Below, piece after piece: positions 44,903-57,599 of a stretch of 64,000 bases of DNA. The stretch spans positions 124,001-188,000 of the forward strand of contig JALJCO010010139.1 of NCBI GenBank assembly GCA_023101725.1, written 5' to 3'. Within the stretch, counting starts at the first letter, position 1. Each line of letters opens with the position of its first letter. Origin of the DNA: Atherinomorus stipes. Lineage: Eukaryota > Chordata > Actinopteri > Atheriniformes > Atherinidae. A program made the translations under genes and the position numbers. A model generated the notes under the pieces. The model was not told the origin of the DNA, did no database searches, and saw only the letters and a program-made list of their open reading frames with translations.

Positions 44903-45369
44903 TTAGTGCACCACCTCTGGCAGAAAAAGGAGGAACTTTTTCATGCCCAGATCTGTAGGCCAATCACAGCCCTTGCCATCTCCGTCATTCCTTGACGGAG
45001 TGACGGACACTTAAAAAATATTTTGTGCAGCCGGAGACGTAGAGGGCTCTCCATAACCTATGTAGAACACTTTACGGACGACTATAAATTAGGCTTAATG
45101 CTGTTTGTGGGCAGGTTTGATGTGTAGGGCTGGGGTACTATGACACATCATAAATGACAAAGATCAAGTGTTTTTTCCCCTGATTTTCATACATGAAAGT
45201 CATTTGCCGATAGCAATACTTTAATTTGCCTTATTTTTGTCCAAGCTGCAGTTTTCAAAGCGTGTGATAAAAGTAGCGACTCGTAGCCTAGATTTAAGGT
45301 AACAGCATTGATCTTACCTCTGAAGTGGTGGAAGTCTTTACATGGCGCATCTGATGCTGTCATGGAGGC

Positions 45370-45975
45370 GTGTTAAATTCTGTGTTTATCAGAAATAGTT
45401 TGAAAAGGAATTTGGGGTTGTTTTAATAGTCTGCAATGAGATTGGAAAAGTAAAGTATTCTGGCTTGTTTAACTGTTTTATTGTAGATTTTGTGCAGGTT
45501 CTTAAAAAATTCTAAATGAATAGATGATTTTGTTTTCCTCCATTTTCTTTCTGCTCTCCTCCAGTTTCTTCAAAGGATCTTTCATGTCTTCATTTCTCTG
45601 CAGTGGTGTGGGTTTGGATCTCATTTTAGTTTTGAGTGGAGCTGCAGCATCAATGGCTGATGATTAAAATGATCAAGAATAAAATTACCTGAAGCAGGTA
45701 AAGTCTGAGCAGGAGTTTGGTTTAAAATATCAACAAAATTTGCAGCCACCTCAGAAGTTATATAATATCGCTCACAGTTCTCACCGGAACTTCCTGTTGG
45801 ATAAAACGGGTGATATAAAAGAATAGATGCTCGTAGTCTGAGACAGGGCAGGTCTACAGGACACGCCGATGAACAGGACGTCAGTAATGACCAAGTCCAG
45901 GATGTGTCCTCTGTTGTGAATTGGCTATTTGCCGTGTTGTTTAAAATCCAAGGAGTTTGAATCATTTAAAAACTC
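45370..45975 (-). mobile_element. Decayed L2-type LINE, endonuclease/RT junction
   Basis: Minus-strand frames give GHILDLVITDVLFIGVSC (endonuclease), AIDAAAPLKTKMRSKPTP and KKLEESRKKMEENKI, typical of the fish L2 endonuclease-to-RT region. Several stops interrupt it. Confidence 0.65.
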
Positions 45976-45979
45976 TAAA

Positions 45980-48045
45980 AACAAATGAATCAGAACTATA
46001 TTTAATGTGCGCACTATGAATTGCATTTTGGCATTTTTGTTGTCCCAATGTATTATTTTACATCAAATTAACAAGATTCTGGTATGTTGTTGTTAAAATT
46101 AAAATACTTAACATATCTTAAACACACAAAAAAACGTTTCAATCAACTAAAAATTTTGAGGCAGCCCTTTAACTCAGTGTGGGTTAAATCCCAAGGAAAT
46201 TATGTTTTTCCCCTAAATTTTGTATTTTAAGTGCATGTCTTTTAGAAAATCTGAAAATTCTTGGATAAAACAGGAAGGAGGCTTGGGTGTAACCTGTAAC
46301 ATGTAAAACAAGTGGGTTACTAATAACAGAAGCAAGATGATCAAATGAAGAGTAATTATTTACAGAATAATTTAGCTAACATTTAGCTTAACCCACACCA
46401 AACAGGAAACTGGCAGCTCCTGACTGGTAGGACATAATGCTGTTGCAGATGTTGAAAGATGCCATCTCTTCAAAAGTACATCATGTTTTGCCCTCTGCTG
46501 CAGAGAAAGCCAATGTTCAACGATTCTCTGGAAGAGTTTAATGCAGAGGGGGCAGGTGGATGTGCTTGCCAGAGCATTGTCATATTTACATGGTGATAAC
46601 TTTTCTGAAAACATTTTAAATACATACTACACAGCATCAGTGACGTGAAACAAAAAATACTATATTACCCATTATTTACATGAGCACAACCATGAAAGCA
46701 GTTCTTTTACTGTGGCTGTGAGCAAACTGAATCCATACACTTCAAAGTACACTTCTGTCTTAAACATAGGCTACATATTTTACTATTCGGAAAAGGTCTT
46801 TAAAATGTCCCTAAAATAACCAAACTGCTTTTGATGATGATATGGATGCATGCAAAAATCAACTCTTTTGGAGTTTTTCAAAGAACATTTAAAATGAAAA
46901 ATTCAGAAGGCTGTATGTCGGCAGTGGTTAGAGATAAAAGCATACAGTAAATGAGAAAAATGTTGCATACAAATCTGAGTTTATGAAAGGAGTAAATTTA
47001 CTCACATCTTTTGCATATTGAACAAGAACAGACAAATAGCTGAGAAAGTACTTCATCAACAGTGCAAGTGTTTTGTTTTTTTCCCCTCTGTAATCTGCTC
47101 TGTATCTCTGACAATGAGCAAATCCTTATAAGCTCAGTAGGGTTGCTTTCACACTTGATTTTCCTCACACACACTTTTAATAGGACTCAAAAGGGGATGT
47201 GACATTTCGCAAAGCATTGTGGGCTTCATGGGCAAGAGTTTTGGTTCATATAGCATAGTGCTGCGAGATACAGACTCAAACTCGTGGAAAAATGGATAAA
47301 ATCGGAGAGAATGTTGCAGTTGCACTGATGACTGACATATCACTCTCCCGTCTCCTTTTTCTCAGTGTAAATCTGGTGTTATCTGCAGCTTTTACCTCCG
47401 TGTGTCTGAAATGCACTTATGGTCCCCAGTCTGGGCGGGTTTTATTAATTTCATACACAGGTTTCCCACACGCCCATTATTACTTTAAAATGAGGTCAGT
47501 TATAAAGAACCATAAAAGTCAATCTGTTATGAGTGGACATTTATATAAAGTAATCTAGATGTGGAGGAAAGAGAGTAAGAGTGTGTTTGCACCTTTACGG
47601 GAAGCAATCGTCATTCTGACATTCCTCCGCTCCGACATGGGTCTCCATGTCATTACAGCGGACAGACTCCACAACCTCACAAACCAACTTAAGAATCTGT
47701 TATAAAAATCTCCTGAAATGGGAAATATATTATTCCTCCACGTATTAATGTTGTTAGGGCTTGTAACTGGAACAGACGGACCCAAATGCAGAACTCACAG
47801 AAAGAAGAATTTATTTATCAATGCTGGGGAAGTCCAAGGGTGTAGCTGGCAGGTCTCTGAGATAACAGACACTCCAGGGACAGGCAGCAGCAGGCAGGGA
47901 ATCCAGGCAGAGGAATAAAGTTAGTGCCTTGCAGCATCGGTGTCGCCAGACGTGCCCCAGTAAACCAGGTCTGTGCCCCAGTATAATCTCAGGAGTAAAC
48001 ACAGGAGTAAACCACCCAGCAGTGAGGGATAAGATGATACAACTA
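45980..48045. other. Intergenic, no gene supported
   Basis: AT-rich. 47750-48045 resembles a repeat terminus (GGACCCAAATGCAGAACTCA, then purine-rich sequence), perhaps a small non-autonomous LTR-type remnant, but no paired ends were found. Confidence 0.3.
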
Positions 48046-48049
48046 TGAT

Positions 48050-48300
48050 CAGGGCCGGTTCTAGCCACTTTGGTGCCCTAGGCGAGATTATGGTTTGGTG
48101 CCCCCCTGTCCTGGCGCCTAAGTTTCTAGATCACGGGTGTTCAGCTCCAGTCCTTGACAATCCTGCAGGTTTTCTATGCGTCCTGGCTCCAACACACCTG
48201 ACTCCAACTAACGAGAACCTCATAGGCTGTTGGATCCATTTAGTATCAGTCAGGTGTGTTGAATCAGAGAAACAGTGAAGACCTGCAAGACAGGGGAGGA
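48050..48300. repeat. hAT-like terminus plus palindromic MITE copy
   Basis: CAGGGCCGGTTCTAGCCA and GTGCCCTAGGCGAGATTATG match the conserved end of a common fish hAT element. 48126-48290 is a member of the CCAACACACCTGACTCCAAC / GTCAGGTGTGTTGAATC palindromic family. Confidence 0.55.
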
Positions 48301-48920
48301 CCAACTGGACATCCTGATATAGATGAAGAGACCAGGATGAGCTGCATGTGTGTCTGATGATTAGAAACACAACTGCTGCTGTAATAATGACAGAAGTCAG
48401 CAGCTGCTTGGCTGACTGGTGGCTGGATTTGGACACAACAATCCACAGATACACCTGCACTCAGTCTGTTTTCTTTCTACAGTTCTTCATGTATAATAGA
48501 CATTGTTCAGATAAACTTTAGAATTTATATTTACTGTTCTCCATAACCAAGATTAACTGAAACATTCAGTAATAATTTAGTGATAAAATTAACTAATAAT
48601 AGTGATGGCTACATACATACAGTAGCAGTGATGATGAAGCTCCACATCTGCTGCAGCTTCTAGAGCAGGAGTCTGCAACCTGTGGGTCCACAGCTGCAAG
48701 TGGCTCTTTGGACCTTCCACAATGGCTCTCAATAACTTTATAATATATCTATACTTTCTATATAATATAATAAAGTCTCTATATAAAACTCTATATTAAA
48801 CTCTATATAATAAAGAACTAGCTAATATTTTAAAATACCGGAATATACATATTGGCATTTTTAATAACAGGTTTTAGCAGTTTTTTCTGGAATAATTATG
48901 TTGAATTTCCACAACACAGT

Positions 48921-50350
48921 GGCCCTCATTTATCAAACGATCGTACGACGAAAATCTGTGCGTACGACCATTTCCACGCAAGACTCGGCATTTATCAATT
49001 TGAACGTGATCGTAGGATACGATCAAATCTCATGACAGCTCTGAGTTCGTGTACGCAAGTTTGAGTCAGTGATGGTTTGCAGCAGCGCAGCAGAACATGA
49101 AAATATTTATTAACCAAACCGCAAACTGTCATTTAAACATAAGTATTCACATATCAGCACTAAGAATGAACCCATTTGCAAAGAAAAAGGAAAAAGTGAA
49201 TGTAGAATGTATTCCCAAAATTACAAAAATAGCTGTGACTGAATTTAATTCCCCCATTTATCTCAACAAATTATTAAAATCATTATAGTTCTAGGAGCAT
49301 CTCCTCACCCCGCTGGTAAAACTGCCACATAGGAGCGGAGGTTGGCATCAGTACGCACACACGTGCAGGTGCCCAGGTGGAGCGCTGCTTCGGGCTGCGA
49401 GAAGGCAGGTGGGTGTCGGACGGTCCGACTCGGACCCGGCGGGATGAAACGCTGCTTTAGACTCTGAGAAAATCTACAACACTCCTGTCCTGTGCAGTGC
49501 CAGTGCTGCACATCGCTCGGACCGCTGGAGAGTTTTGATGCGCAGGAGAAGATGCGCCCGGAGCCGCTCTGCAGCCCCCGGGCTATATGGAGGAGACCGG
49601 AGCTGATCCATTTCTAATAAGTAATCAATACTTTAAAGTTGTATAAGTGCTCAGTCAGTAGACTGTCCCTTAGCTTTGCAAATGCAAGTTATATTTTTTC
49701 TGTCCCCACCTGGATCAGGCTCGGATCTGACCGGCATCCACCTGTCACCTGTTAGAGCGCAGCGGTTGGACTCATGACGGGGGGGGCATCATCCTTTGGT
49801 GGTAAGTTTCATATTGGACCACTTCTTCTTGACCCATTGGCTAAAGAATTTTGACGTTGCTATGTGGGCTATTATTAAATTTCATAACTAATAAAACGAA
49901 TAAACCATATTGAGACTTTTATTAATATCTCAGCCGGTCGTTCAACAGTGGCCAGGCTGACTGATCCTCTTCCGTGCAGCGTTTTTGTGCACGTCTCTGA
50001 CTTCGGTTTTTAAGCTGCCAAACAGCACCTCTTTAATCTTTCTCACCTCACAAATGAGGAATTCTGTCTTGATCCCCCCAAAAGTTTCTTTTTTGGCAGA
50101 ATCTCTCCTCTCCATGGTTCAACCTCGCTGGGTGAAGCCTCATCATTATGCATGTTTAAGGGCGTAACCGTGGGCGTGACATTTAAATGACGATAAATTT
50201 CAGCTGTGGAATTTATCAAGACTCTTTTGTTCGTACGACGAGATTGGACCGATATGAACGTTTTAATAAATCACACGTGGGTCCAATCGTACAACCATTT
50301 TTACGATCAGATGTGCGATCATTTCGACGATCGTTTGATAAATGAGGGCC
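48921..50350. mobile_element. 1.43-kb Harbinger-like element with 24-bp perfect inverted ends
   Basis: GGCCCTCATTTATCAAACGA.. (first 24 bases) is exactly mirrored at the right end. AGT is duplicated at 48918-48920 and 50351-50353. The ends resemble those of 42673-44191. No transposase frame. The interior shares blocks with 51605-52710. Confidence 0.85.
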
Positions 50351-50610
50351 AGTGACTGTAAAAGTAGCAGTAATAGTTTTAGACATATTTTTCTTGTCAT
50401 TAGCTTGGAGATTAGGAGTTTTTCCTATATTGTTTCACACAAATAGACATTTTTATCTATTCAATTTTTTATAAGTCCAATTAAAGATTGAAGAAAATGT
50501 GTCTATCCTCTTTTTTTCCCCCCAAGTTTTTATTTCAAAACCTACAAGTAGAATTAAAACTGAATTCTTTAAAACGACAGCAGTCTTTCTAAAGCAAAGT
50601 TATTAAAAAC

Positions 50611-50684
50611 CAGTGATGCTGGTACAAATACCAGCATCTGTGCCCCAGATGCTGGTATTTGATGCTGGTATACCAGCATCACTG
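50611..50684. repeat. Nested palindrome built from ATGCTGGTA
   Basis: AAATACCAGCATCTG pairs with CAGATGCTGGTATTT across a 4-5 base loop. The outer CAGTGATGCTGGTA pairs with TACCAGCATCACTG. The nonamer ATGCTGGTA or its complement occurs five times in 74 bp. Confidence 0.9.
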
Positions 50685-51604
50685 CCGCAATCGGCTGCAT
50701 CCCAACACTGTAGCTGCAGTAGCTGTGTGTGACAGCCGTCCTCCGCTCAGACAGGAAAATAAAAAAGAAGAATAAACTGATTGTGGAGCCGTTTACAAAC
50801 ATTCAAGCTGCATAACAACGCATCCCGGAGATTTAATACGAAGTGCAGGGGTCGTAAATCAGATGGCGTTTGAGTTTATACAGTTACTGTATCTTGTTAG
50901 CAGTTAGCTAGTCTGTCTCCTGTCCACCAGATACACAATAAAGCATAACGTTTCACAAGCAGCGAGACTCACCGACAGCAATGCAGGCGAGTCCCTAACA
51001 GTTGGAATCGCCTCCTTTCCAAACGTAGTGATGCTGTCGTCTTTGCCTGGTTTAATCCCAAACTAGTGAAAGTTGCTCCTGTGTGGAGGAGGTGAGGACG
51101 ACACGGAGCTGAACCTGCTGCAAGCTGCAGATTGTTGTGGCCTATTTTGGTTTTAACAAAGAGTCTAAACGAAAGTTTAAGCCGCTTTCTAACTCAGGTT
51201 TTATCAAATGAGGTCCAACTCTAATAATATCCATGTTTTAACAAGAAAAATGCCGTTTCCGGGTGATGACTCCCTTGCCAAGTTAGTGTAATGGTAATAG
51301 AAATATAAAACAGCAACGCTGCGTCTTTACTTTTTAATTCGTCATCAAAATACAGATTTATTCAATATAATTTAAAACACAACGATTTCTGTTTGTTTTG
51401 TTAGGTTACTTCACATTTTTATGAATGATATGAGTGCGTATTTGACATAGACTGCAATACAAAACACAGGCTCTTTGCCCCCTGGTTGTGCGCGCAACTG
51501 CCAATGTTTGTAAACAGGAAACCCATCTATAGGTCTCTGCCAAGTGACGTAACATTTGTTGCTTAACCAGCAGGCTTCACGCCATTTTGGGCGGAAAAAA
51601 GTCA

Positions 51605-52710
51605 ATGGTCAAACCGGCGTGGAAATGAGCGCACATCTGATCATAAACTGATCTTACGACTGAATCCATGTGTGATTTATAAAATGTTCGTGTCTGACCA
51701 AACAACAGAATCTATGTCAGAAATGCACCATCATCCAGCCCTGAAGCAGCAGCAGCGCTGACAGGTGGAGGCCGGTCGGATCTGAGCCTGACCTGGACAG
51801 GGACATAAGAAACGATAACGTTCATTAGTTAAGCTAAGAAACAATCTACCGACTGTGCACTTATACAACTTTAAGGTATAATTACTTAATAGAAAGGACG
51901 GATCTCCTCCTGTCTCTTCTGTGTCTCCAGTGAGGAGCTGCAGTTCCCAGCGCATCTGCCTTTCTGGCTGCGCATAATGTTCATAAACTAGTATTTCTGT
52001 TCTTTAACTTGTCAATAAAGTCTTAGGGGGAAAGGAGCTCCCTTAGCTGCCAGCGATGCTGTACAGCTCCACACAGGTCAGGGTTGTGTTGCAAACTAAA
52101 GCAGAGTCTAAAGCAACGTTTCCCGCTGGTCCGATGCACCTGCGCCTTTCTGCAGCCCGACTGTCAGTCTTCTTACAAGCAGCCTGTTTTCTTTCTTTAT
52201 TCAGACATCAACAGTGAGATATTAGGTTTGATTTACCTTGACATTTTTGGCGATCAGTTGTCACCTTCATCAGAAGTTATAACACTCTGCTGTAAAGATC
52301 TGCCGGCTGACACGACACCCTGCAGCTCCCACTGGAGACACGGAGGAGACAGGAGGCAATCCGTTGTTTCTATTAAGTAATCTGTACCCTAAAGTTATAG
52401 CTTATAAGTGCTCAGTCAGCAGACTGTTTTTTTTTTTTTTTTAGCTTAGCTAATGAAAGTTATCCTTTCTTCTGTCCCTGTGCGGGTCAGTCTCAGATCC
52501 GACAGTCTGGGTCAGGCTTGGATCCGCCTCCACCTGTCAACGCTGCTGCTGCTTCCAGGTAGAAACAGCTGCATGACGAGGGATTTCTGACGTAGATTCT
52601 ATTGTTTGATCAGACATGAACATTTTATAAATCACACGTGGATACAATCATAAGATCATTTTTATGATCAGATGTGCGCTCATTTCCACGCTTGTTTGAT
52701 AAGTGGGACC
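51605..52710. mobile_element. Diverged foldback relative of 48921-50350
   Basis: The left arm GGAAATGAGCGCACATCTGA.. (51620-51720) is inverted at 52575-52700. A second inverted pair lies inside (51740-51960 against 52310-52560: GTGCTCAGTCAGCAGACTG type). The left terminus has lost about 10 bp. Confidence 0.7.
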
Positions 52711-52719
52711 ACTGACTTT

Positions 52720-55700
52720 TTTCCAACGATTATGGCAGTTCATGATACAGCACGATTGCACCATGTTTTAAACTTGTAACAAACTTGTAAATAAGAATAA
52801 AAACAATGAGAGCAGCATTGTGCATGCAGTCCGTGTAAACAAACTTGACAGTTGACCGGGAGACCCACAATGCACTGGGGTTTTCCCAGTCCCCGACATC
52901 CCGTCTTTTTGAGCCCTATAGACCCCTTTAAAATAGACTCTGGCGCTAAGGTGGTTAACACAAAGCGGACATGCAATAGCAACACCAACTGCAGACAAGC
53001 TGAATGCAGAGTGTGATGTTTAATCTCTTCAGCCTGATTTGCTTCATTTGCTATTAAACATTAAATCCTGCAAAACAAAAATTAACATTCAGGGCTCGAA
53101 AGTAAATTAACATTTTTGCCAAAAGAATGGAAATAAATAAGTAAATGTTTAATTTCTTGATACTTCAATGCCCAAACATCTTTCAAGTGTAGTGATATTA
53201 CAAACTGGTAAATTTGAGGTCTTGCAGTTCTATAATGCAAAGATGGATGTAACTAAACAAAAATCTAGCTGATGAAACAAACAAATAAACAAACAAACAA
53301 AATATCTTGGATTCATAGTATTTGCCAATTTTTTAAAAAAAGATATGTAAATAAATGTCACACAGTAAAAGAAATGTTTTCACTGTCCCACTCTCCTCTT
53401 CATAAACGATAATATTACTTATCCTTGCTATGGTCATCACATTGCACATTTTTAATCTGAAGATTCCTCAAACTAAATTTCAGATGGCAACAGGAATCCT
53501 AAAAAACGCTGAATTTTCCTTTAAACCAAAATTTGATTTAAAATGTGTTCCACCTCCTTTCTCATAATAAAGCCTTGCTGTCTTTAGAGAATCTATGATG
53601 TCGTTTCTATCAAGCCTTTACAACCATTGATCTTTGCACCGTGTCCGTGTCTTCTTTGATGCTGTGCTTGTTTTTTCCCCTCCAAGATGATCAACAGGGG
53701 GCGCTATCTGCACAGTTATAACACTGAGGCCCTTCTGACTCCCTTTTCTCTGCCAGTGAAGGTCTTTCAAGGTTATGATGATGCACGGCGCAGCACCACT
53801 TCAATCTGCAGGGTTTGATTGTTTTGGGCAATCGTGCCATAATCCCACTGTGAGTTCCATCCACATTGGAAATGAATTTGGCAACAAAAAACACAGCAGA
53901 TCCTGCTTGGTTTCATTTTCCTTTGCAGATGGAGATATATATTGGGAAGTGATGAGGAGCAGGAGCTGAAGACGGGGAGGGGAGGAGAGGTGCTTTCACA
54001 CAATAACATAATACCACATTCCCTCTGAATATATTAGCAAGAAAGCATCAGAAAGACGTCAGTATTTTTTTTTCCCTCTGGCTTGACAGAACAGGGGCTG
54101 TGTAGAGAATAAGAGCCAATGAGGTAGATGTCACCACACTGGAGGAATGACAGCAACACAAAAGGCTGTAATGTAATCACTTCATCCTTTGTAGGAAAAA
54201 CAAAAGAAGACTGAATCTATGTGAGGTGCGAGTTTTGATATGCAGTAAAGTTACCAGCATAATTAGTGCTTATTAACACCAGAAAAAAACAACAAAAAAA
54301 CCCTTGGCTTTTATTTAGTTTGTCAGGATGTGAAAAGTATTCTTTTGAATGAAGCCAGAATATTAGTTTTCTGCCTGGTGTAACATCTTTTCATGTCTTC
54401 ATGCCAAAAACAAAGGTGTACCAGACTAAAACGCCACATTTTCAGATGTCACATTCAACGCCTTTCTTTCAGTTTTGCCACAAAGGAGTCATTATTTGTT
54501 GCAATTTCTATTGAGTAATAGTTCTTTCAGCTTTCCGAAGGTCTAACAAAGACTATCTTTTAGACATTGACTGCTTTTAATTTCAAATCACATTTTCAGT
54601 CCAGTCCTTGACCATTTTGGAATGTGTGTATTACTTTGTTGAGTTAACTTAATACTGACCTATGAATCATTCAGTCTTACAAATAATATCTACCTGAAGA
54701 GACAAACAGGTGATGTGTAAAAATTGCATCTTAAGGCACTTTTGTTACTAGCCTGTTTCGAGGACACATTTGGTCTGATTTATTTCAATCAATCCATGAA
54801 ATATGCCAAAGATAACAATTTGACAAACAAAAAGTAATAAGTATTTTTTTCACAGACAAGCTGATTCCCAAAGGGCTAGAGACTAAAAACACCTCCTTAT
54901 TCTTAAAAAATATGACAAATCTGGATAAGTGGACTTGAAAAAAAAAAAAAAACTAAACTGATGGCCCAAAATTTACAGTGATGAACAGGATCTGAAAGTG
55001 ATTGATGGACTGCTACAGACATCGGAGCTTGTTGGTGAAAATCAAGCTTTAATCATGTTATTTGGTGTAATTATCACCTGATCCTGTAGATGGCAGTGCC
55101 AAATAAGCTTATAGTTACGTTGTCTTGAAGCAGGAAGGGGGGTGAGGGGTTGAGAGTTTATTGCCGTTTGTCGAGACAGAGAATTGACAAAACAATCTAA
55201 ATCAAAGCAATTCGGGCAGCTTACGTTGTGTCATAGAGGTTTGGTGAGGAAGAGTGTCATGATTGATCAAAGACATGATCAACAGACAACTATGCTGCAG
55301 TATGTACCAGCAGCCTTTACAAATGAAGGTAGGCTAAGCTGTTAGGATCACGGAGCTATGTGGGCGGGAACTTTCTTCTAAACTGCCTGGCTCTGAATCC
55401 AGAACAGAAGATAAACCTGACCCCGACCTGTTGTTTGGGGGGGGGGGGTGGGGTAGTGATGAACGGATTGGATGAACAAAATTACTGTTGCTATGAAGGA
55501 AATTTGGAGTAGTGAATTTTTTAAATCTGGATTTTTGTGTGTGGGGGGGGGGGGGTGATTTCATAGAAGTAAACAGCAGGCATTTTTGTCTGCTGTCAAA
55601 GGGGGCAAAAATGCCTGCCTTTGAAAAAAAAAAACCCTAAGAAAACTAGCTTTTCGATCAAAAGCCGGCATTTATTGCAACTACTCTATATTCTAGTGCA

Positions 55701-55890
55701 GATTAACAAAGAACAGAAAAAGCCAGAAACAACCATTTTTTATGAAAGAAGAAAATGTGCTCTTTCTTTTGGTCGTGTCCATGTCTCTAGTCCTAGTACT
55801 AAATATTCTGTGGGTCCTGAAAGATGAGCCAAAATGCTCCAAAATGATGGCAGTAATAGGCTCCATACTGTAACTATGGCTGACAGCCCA
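52720..55890. other. Intergenic, no gene supported
   Basis: AT-rich sequence with no splice-flanked or conserved coding frame. Two G-runs of 10-13 G occur at 55437-55452 and 55543-55556. Confidence 0.35.
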
Positions 55891-55895
55891 TGAAT

Positions 55896-56085
55896 TAAAG
55901 GTTCAGTGTGTAACTAACTGCAAGATGTTGATGATTTTACATTTGTGACTCTCCACAGCTTTGATAGTGGTAATAACGTGCTTAAATGTGAGGCACCAGA
56001 GAGCACAAATTGGTTGTGTGCACTCAATTAGCGTACCACTAGATGGGAGTAATTCTCACACTCTGGGGATATATGATATGAGATA
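55896..56085. repeat. Left-end fragment of the AGGTACAGTGTGT TTAA family
   Basis: TTAA followed by AGGTTCAGTGTGTAACTA, related to 11835-12338. No right end was seen; the Tc1 element at 56086 begins just beyond. Confidence 0.55.
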
Positions 56086-57022
56086 CACTGCCTGGCAAAA
56101 AAAAAAAAAAAAAGAATTGTTGCCACCAAAATAAGGTCATACATTCTAACATTTTGTTGGACTAACTTTAGCTTTGATTACGGCACACATTCACTGTGAC
56201 TCTGTTTCGATAAGCTTCTGCAATGTCACAATATTTATTTCTATCTAGTGTTGCATTAATTAATTAATTCATTCATTCATTTTTTTCACATTGATAACGG
56301 TATAGAGTCTGACCACTACTGCATCACTTCATCTGCCTCTCTTCTTACCCTGATGTGCCCATCACTCTGGATCAGGATAAATCTGGACTCATCAGACCAC
56401 GTGACCTTCTTCCATTGCTCCAGAGTCCAATCTTTGTGCTCCCTAGCAAATTTAAGCCTTTTTTTCCCCGTTAGCCTTACTGATTAGTGGTTTTCTTATG
56501 GCTACACAGCTATTCAGTCTCAATCCCTTGAATTACCTTCACATTGTACGCGTGGAAATGCACTTGCTTTCACTATTAAACATAGCCCTGAGTTCTACTG
56601 TTGTTTTTCTCTGATCTGATCTCACCAAAGGTTTAGGTGATCGCTGATCACAATCATTGAAGATTTTTTTCTTGCCACATTTCTTCTTTGATGACAATGG
56701 GTCCCCACTATCCTTCCAGTTTTAATAATGCGTTGGACAGTTCTGAACCCAATTTTAGTAGTTTCTGCATCTCCTTAGATGTTTTCTCTGCTTGATGCAT
56801 GCCACTGATTTGACCCATCTCAGACAGACTAACATCTTTTCCACGACCACGGGATTTGTTTTTCCACATGGTTGTTTAGGAAATGAGAAGCAACTCATTG
56901 CACCAGTTTAGGTCACATAACTTGTTGCCAGCTGAAAGATAATCGCCCATGCAGTAATTATTCAATAGGAGGCTCGTACCTATTTGTTAAATACAGGTGG
57001 GGTTTGTTTTGGCCAGGCAGTG
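56086..57022 (-). mobile_element. Tc1-like element, TA duplication, antisense transposase relic
   Basis: The left end CACTGCCTGGCAAAA and right end TTTTGGCCAGGCAGTG are inverted. TA is present at 56084-56085 and 57023-57024. The interior (CTGGACTCATCAGACCACGT, CTTCTTCCATTGCTCCAGAG) is Tc1-like transposase sequence read antisense, without a continuous frame. Confidence 0.8.
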
Positions 57023-57029
57023 TATGATA

Positions 57030-57592
57030 TGAACAAATCCAGTAAAGACCAGGACCTGAGAGTTGCATCTGGACTTTCAGTTGATTTACCAGTTGGACAA
57101 AACCTCATCAGAAATGGTCTCCATAGAAGGGTGGCAAACAATAAATTGTTCTTAGGGGAAGGAATCTGAAGTATGGGAGATCACTCAGGAAAATCAGCGG
57201 CAACAAGTCTGATGGAGTGATGAATCCTACCCAGAGACTGGACCTCAACATTATCTAAGTGTGAGATCATCTTGACAGAAAACTGAAAACAAGGCAGCCA
57301 ACATCCAAAGAAGAGCTATGGAAATTCCTTCAAAAAACCAAGAGAACTATTCCTGAAGGCTACTCAAACAATCTACAAGAAAACCTGTTCACAAGGGTTC
57401 ACGCTGTGTAGAAGAATGAAGCTGCTCATACAATTTATTGACTTAGAATATCATAAACTCTGCTTTTTCCTTGTATTGTATTCTTCGTACAAATTTCAAT
57501 ATTTTGCTGCACTTATTATCTGTTCTCCTGGGAAAATATATACAAAGTTGGAGTGTCTTAAGAGTTTTGCAAAGCACTGTGCATATGTAATT
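57030..57592 (+). mobile_element. Second Tc1-like relic
   Basis: The plus frame has LIRNGLHRRVANNK (helix-turn-helix end). Later, AAAGAAGAGCTATGGAAATT, CCAAGAGAACTATTCCTGAA and the terminal GTTTTGCAAAGCACTGTGC are typical of a Tc1 3' region. The catalytic core is largely deleted. Confidence 0.65.
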
Positions 57593-57599
57593 ATTTTCA

